DNA from: Fimbriimonadaceae bacterium
GTDB taxonomy: Bacteria; Armatimonadota; Fimbriimonadia; Fimbriimonadales; Fimbriimonadaceae
NCBI GenBank assembly: GCA_019694835.1
Contig: JAIBBE010000127.1
Span: 1 to 54,742, forward strand
Direction of reading: 5' to 3'
DNA length: 54,742 nucleotides
Shown: positions 53,807-54,742 of the stretch, piece by piece
Layout: each line of letters opens with the position of its first letter
Position numbering within the stretch: the first letter of the stretch is position 1
Notes under the pieces: model-generated
Told to the model about the DNA's origin: nothing
What the model saw: the letters and a program-made list of their open reading frames with translations, nothing else
Databases searched by the model: none
Program-made: the position numbers and the translations under genes

Positions 53807-54061
53807 CTACCCGGCTTTCGCGATCCTGTCTTTCTGGAGACGCGCAATATGAGCAGCGCATAGCTGAGGGCTCTGTATCATCTCCAATAACCGTGCCATG
53901 TCGCTAATGGCTCCAGCGTCCCGGTGCGAGCCTTTCAACTCATTGACCGCCAACCCGTGCTCGGCTGCCTGCCGAAACGCCACATCGTTGCGTATCGGCG
54001 CGTCGATATACTGTAGTTCCTTGCTGGCCCGGAGCCGGGTGGCCATCTCACGATCATTCTT
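53807..54061 (-). pseudogene. 3' end of a second parA gene (truncated)
   Basis: Minus-strand codons give KNDREMATRLRASKELQYID, APIRNDVAFRQAAEHGLAVN and ELKGSHRDAGAISDMARLLEMI. That is the C-terminal third of a ParA/Soj-type ATPase (the IRxxVAFxxAAxxGLxVxEL pattern). The Walker A and B parts are missing; similarity stops near 54061, where a plus-strand HTH fragment begins. It is unrelated in detail to the intact parA, so it came from another replicon. Confidence 0.65.
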
Positions 54062-54202
54062 CACGCCGCCATGCATGCCGGCCTCAACCGCGCGCATCTG
54101 TATAGGCTCGAAAAAGGCCTGCAGAGCATGACACTGAAAACCCTGAAGACCCTCGCCGATACCCTCGGCGTTTGCTGCGTCGATCTTGTGAAGGACCTCT
54201 AG
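54062..54202 (+). pseudogene. 3' end of an XRE-type helix-turn-helix gene (truncated)
   Basis: Plus-strand codons give HAGLNRAHLYRLEKGLQSMT and LKTLKTLADTLGVCCVDLV, then KDL and TAG. This is the second half of a Cro/C1-type HTH (the LYRLEKG and LxTLxxLAxxLGV pattern). The first helices and start codon are missing. It joins the parA fragment back to back, marking a recombination junction. Confidence 0.65.
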
Positions 54203-54259
54203 GCTGGGGCGACGGGGCGGCATTTGGACCGAATCCGGCGCCTGGATGTGGAATCGAGG

Positions 54260-54363
54260 GGTGTGTCAAAAGGGTGTCCGGCGGTGGGCGATTTCCGTGT
54301 TGCAAATACAGGGAACTTTCGCGCCGGATTTGGTGTGTCAAAAGGTAGAGGTTTTGACACACC
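54260..54363. repeat. Three copies of GGTGTGTCAAAA, two forming a palindrome
   Basis: Direct copies at 54260-54273 and 54332-54345 (GGTGTGTCAAAAGG), and an inverted copy at 54352-54363 (TTTTGACACACC). The last two make a 12-bp inverted repeat with an 8-bp loop. It is likely a protein-binding site; the loop and lack of a T-run argue against a terminator. Confidence 0.65.
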
Positions 54364-54454
54364 CTAAACCACTGCAAATAGGGCGCTCCTAGTGGTTGCG
54401 GGCTTCTAAGGCATTTCTCTTCGTTCCTGCGCACCTGCGCAATATGCTTACTGT

Positions 54455-54524
54455 TGCTAAGTCCCGCGCGCCGAATGCTAAGTTGGCGTCGCTTTTGCTA
54501 AGCCGATGCTAAGGCGTTGCTAAG
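54455..54524 (+). repeat. Helically phased TGCTAAG array
   Basis: TGCTAAG occurs at 54455, 54476, 54496, 54507 and 54518, spaced 21, 20, 11 and 11 bp, so that all copies face one side of the helix. It is not the rep iteron. It may be a centromere or secondary origin site left with the truncated parA, or a promoter-proximal array. The rest of 54203-54615 holds no gene. Confidence 0.7.
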
Positions 54525-54615
54525 TTCCTTCCATCGTCGCCCGGCCCGAGATCGCAGGCATGGCAGCTCAGCTTCAATCCACTAGTGAATGCTGATGCCG
54601 TGTGAAGGCTGCGTG

Positions 54616-54742
54616 CGACGATTATTCTATCGTGGGCACTTTGTATCGCGTCGTGCTTCATTCAACGCACCCATCACGCCCAGGATGCTGCTATGCCAGC
54701 CAAGGGCTGTTGCATCTCCACTCGCTGCAGCTACCATTCCGC
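54616..54742. repeat. Terminal direct repeat, right copy
   Basis: Exact copy of bases 1-127. It contains the 3' end of the RHS gene read on the minus strand. It should be trimmed when the molecule is circularised. Confidence 0.9.

Noticed and set aside
54455..54524. Short repeat array as a CRISPR
   Set aside because: The units are 7 bp with 4-14 bp between them, far too short for CRISPR repeats and spacers. No cas genes are present apart from a RecB/Cas4-like nuclease in an unrelated operon.
1..54742. tRNA, rRNA or riboswitch genes
   Set aside because: I looked for tRNA-like cloverleaf sequence and rRNA-like segments by eye and saw none; a covariance-model scan would be needed to exclude small RNAs.

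Overview
The window is very probably a complete circular replicon of 54,615 bp, linearised by the assembler: its last 127 bases (54616-54742) repeat its first 127 exactly. It carries an iteron origin, a Rep protein, a ParA/partner pair, two or three toxin-antitoxin-like modules and no visible relaxase or type IV secretion genes, so it reads as a low-copy, non-self-transmissible plasmid. Several features point to an Acidobacteriota host of the Solibacter/Bryobacter kind: large secreted proteins built of repeated beta-sandwich modules, a sigma factor paired with a Ser/Thr kinase, pentapeptide-TIR and WD40-caspase proteins, and GC-rich DNA. This host assignment rests on family knowledge and not on a marker gene.

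Layout. 1-14.9 kb is an accessory region of secreted giants (an RHS protein with a nested BACON/SLH insertion, an M15 peptidase, a beta-sandwich repeat protein) and conflict-type genes (a pentapeptide-TIR gene broken by one in-frame TGA, and an HNH-HEAT protein). It is punctuated by copies of one small AT-hook gene, all on the + strand; a fifth copy lies next to the integrase. 15.0-23.8 kb is the most unusual part. A three-gene membrane operon (unknown membrane protein, small membrane protein, divergent bifunctional PBP) is divergent from a pair of overlapping genes. The first encodes a full-length but catalytically degenerate RelA/SpoT-like protein fused to a P-loop ATPase. The second encodes another P-loop ATPase ending in an OmpR-type winged helix. 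The shared intergenic region has a 15-bp direct repeat.

23.9-26.1 kb holds a collagen-like remnant, the fifth AT-hook copy, and a tyrosine recombinase coupled to a tiny Cys-rich protein. 26.5-41 kb is a signalling and secretion cluster: ECF-like sigma factor, CHASE2 Ser/Thr kinase, FecR-like secreted protein, TlpA-like thioredoxin, WD40-caspase, TonB/Sel1 protein and its decayed duplicate, and an M48-like peptidase, with several pseudogene fragments. 41-44 kb has an unknown gene, a broken second copy of the integrase, and a DUF932 plasmid/phage gene. 44.7-54.6 kb is the plasmid backbone: DUF433/DUF5615 pair, an operon for a zinc-ribbon protein, an unknown plasmid/phage-type protein and a RecB/Cas4-like nuclease, two coupled unknown genes, parA with a small partner between two related palindromes, an iteron array, Rep, a Phd/PIN pair, a truncated second parA, and a helically phased heptamer array.

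The backbone genes are mostly intact and compact. The accessory region shows frameshifts, duplications, truncations and oppositely oriented fragments, as expected where cargo is repeatedly gained and lost. All domain calls were made by eye from motifs and order; no database search was possible.
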